From Oscillospiraceae bacterium (GTDB taxonomy: Bacteria; Bacillota; Clostridia; Oscillospirales; Oscillospiraceae), in the NCBI GenBank assembly GCA_015068035.1, contig SVLI01000002.1, positions 1 through 64,000 of the forward strand: a stretch of DNA of 64,000 nt, written 5' to 3'. Each line of letters opens with the position of its first letter. The stretch's first letter is position 1. Of this stretch, positions 62,924 through 64,000 are shown piece by piece. The notes beneath the pieces were generated by a model. The model searched no databases. It was not told the origin of the DNA and saw only the letters and a program-made list of their open reading frames with translations. The translations under genes were made by a program, and so were the position numbers.

Positions 62924-64000
62924 ATGGCTGAGATCCTCGCCCCCGCCGGGGGAATGGAACAGATTTATGCCGCCGTCCGCTGCGGTGCGGACGCGGTCTA
63001 TCTCGGTGCGCAGGGCTTCAACGCCCGCCGGAATGCAGCCAACTTCGATGAAGTCACGCTGCCACAGGCGGTGTCGTATTGCCATGCGCGCGGCGTAAAG
63101 GTCTATGTCACGGTCAACACCGTCATTCTGGACTCTGAGCTGCCCCGGCTTGAGCAGGAGGCGGATTTGATTGCCCGCTCCGGCGCAGATGCCGTCATCA
63201 TTCAGGATATGGCCGTGCTTGAGCTGTTCGCCTCGCGTTATCCAACGCTGGAGCGCTATGCCTCCACGCAGACCGCTGTGCACAATGTCGACGGTGCGCT
63301 GTTTTTGCGCGACCTCGGCTTTGACAGCATCGTCCTCGCCCGCGAGCTGACGCTTAAAGAGATGGAGCAGATCTGCTCGGCCGTCAAGATCAAAACAGAG
63401 GCTTTCGTTCACGGCGCACATTGCATGAGCGTTTCCGGGGCGTGCTACCTTTCGGCCATGATCGGCACGCGCAGCGGCAACCGCGGACTCTGCGCGCAGC
63501 CCTGCCGTCTCAACTGGAACAACGGCAAAAACGGCTATGCACTTTCGCTCAAGGACATGTCTCTTGTCCCGCACATTCCCGAGATGGACCGCATTGGTGT
63601 CACCTCGTTGAAAATTGAGGGCCGCATGAAGCGCCCCGAATACGTCGCAGCCGCGGTTACCGCCTGTCGCGACGCGCTGGCGGGCCGCCCCTATGATGTG
63701 GATACGCTGCGCGCCGTCTTTTCACGCAGCGGCTTTTCTGACGGTTATCTCCTCGGTCGGCGCGACGCAGCGATGTTTGGCGCGCGAACCAAGGAGGATG
63801 TGGGACTCGCGCAAAAGGTTCTGGGTGAGCTTGCCGGACTTTATCGCGCCGAAACGCCGCTTATCCCGCTCGAAGGGCATTTTCAAATGGATGAGAGCGG
63901 CTCCTCGCTGCGCGTGTGCGACGGCAAACACAGCATCGAAGTAGCGGGCCCTGTTCCGGAGAAAGCACTAAGCCGCCCGACGGATGCTGCAATCGCAGAA
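62924..64000 (+). CDS. U32-family peptidase, 3' end outside window
   Basis: 359 codons, all open, to the end of the window. MAEILAPAGGMEQIYAAVRCGADAVYLG begins the U32 domain, with ASTQTAVHN, the signature EAFVHGAHCMSVSGACYLS, and a four-Cys cluster region (HCMS..GACYLS..GLCAQPCR) likely binding Fe-S as in the RlhA/TrhP RNA-hydroxylation relatives; then SLKIEGRMKRPEYVA and FSRSGFSDGYLLG. Whether it is a collagenase-like protease or a 23S/tRNA-modifying enzyme cannot be said. AAAGGAG precedes the ATG. Confidence 0.93.
   Translation, partial: MAEILAPAGGMEQIYAAVRCGADAVYLGAQGFNARRNAANFDEVTLPQAVSYCHARGVKVYVTVNTVILDSELPRLEQEADLIARSGADAVIIQDMAVLELFASRYPTLERYASTQTAVHNVDGALFLRDLGFDSIVLARELTLKEMEQICSAVKIKTEAFVHGAHCMSVSGACYLSAMIGTRSGNRGLCAQPCRLNWNNGKNGYALSLKDMSLVPHIPEMDRIGVTSLKIEGRMKRPEYVAAAVTACRDALAGRPYDVDTLRAVFSRSGFSDGYLLGRRDAAMFGARTKEDVGLAQKVLGELAGLYRAETPLIPLEGHFQMDESGSSLRVCDGKHSIEVAGPVPEKALSRPTDAAIAE

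Noticed and set aside
1..64000. CRISPR arrays, rRNA, complete tRNA, insertion sequences, T-box leaders
   Set aside because: Looked for regular repeats, transposase motifs and T-box cores on both strands by eye; none was found.

Overview
The window looks like chromosome of a gut-type clostridial Firmicute (Bacillota, probably Oscillospirales or a relative). This rests on moderate GC with canonical TTGACA/TATAAT promoters, strong AAGGAG ribosome sites, class B, C and A/D-like sortases with LPxTG pilins, an AgrC/AgrA-like LytTR two-component pair, anaerobic ribonucleotide reductase only, and a short-form HisG partnered with HisZ. Genus or species cannot be fixed from the sequence alone.  Layout: 1-7.1 kb is an accessory surface locus. 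It holds a very large repetitive adhesin-like protein (5' end outside the window), a translationally coupled TasA-like membrane-anchored protein, then two broken genes abutting head to head (a class B sortase lacking its N-terminus and the C-terminal part of a protein ending in ten glycines). It ends at a 46-nt 3' fragment of a Met-type tRNA, probably an integration or deletion scar. 7.5-15.2 kb has a sodium-dependent (NSS/SNF) transporter and an oppBCDF peptide importer whose binding protein is encoded last and appears to be circularly permuted. 15.3-21.9 kb holds small housekeeping or membrane genes: XRE regulator, PAP2 phosphatase, metallophosphoesterase, MBL-fold protein, DivIVA-like protein, DUF1295-like membrane protein, MATE pump.  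22.0-32.2 kb (minus strand) is a complete sortase-assembled pilus operon: coiled-coil protein, dedicated signal peptidase I, 1753-residue CHAP-containing LPETG protein (probable tip), LPETG major pilin, class C sortase, LPQTG minor pilin and a second sortase. It is transcribed away from a LytTR response regulator and GHKL histidine kinase; direct repeats lie between the two divergent promoters. 34.5-38.1 kb holds a zinc-ribbon protein, a CPBP protease, an ECF sigma factor with a coupled membrane protein, and a lipoprotein.  38.4-45.9 kb (minus) is a full, tightly overlapping histidine operon, yerC-like regulator-hisZG-hisD-hisC-hisB-hisH-hisA-hisF-hisIE, with hisZ and hisG fused into one gene and an inverted repeat over the promoter -10. 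Then come a lone type IV prepilin-like gene, nrdD/nrdG under a near-perfect NrdR box, an FAD oxidoreductase, and azlCD.  53.0-61.5 kb carries two divergent amino-acid ABC importers: a TrpXYZ-like system (minus) and a LIV branched-chain system (plus). Between them sit two apparent leader-peptide attenuators: a 36-codon ORF very rich in Phe/Tyr before the TrpX-like gene, and a 43-codon ORF ending in an Ile/Val/Leu-rich run before livJ. The window closes with an alpha/beta hydrolase and the 5' part of a U32 peptidase gene.  The observations most worth a second look are the permuted OppA, the paired leader-peptide attenuators (the Phe/Tyr one suggests what the TrpXYZ-like importer senses), the HisZ-HisG fusion, the Cys-His repeat module shared by two giant surface proteins, and the scarred sortase/tRNA junction.
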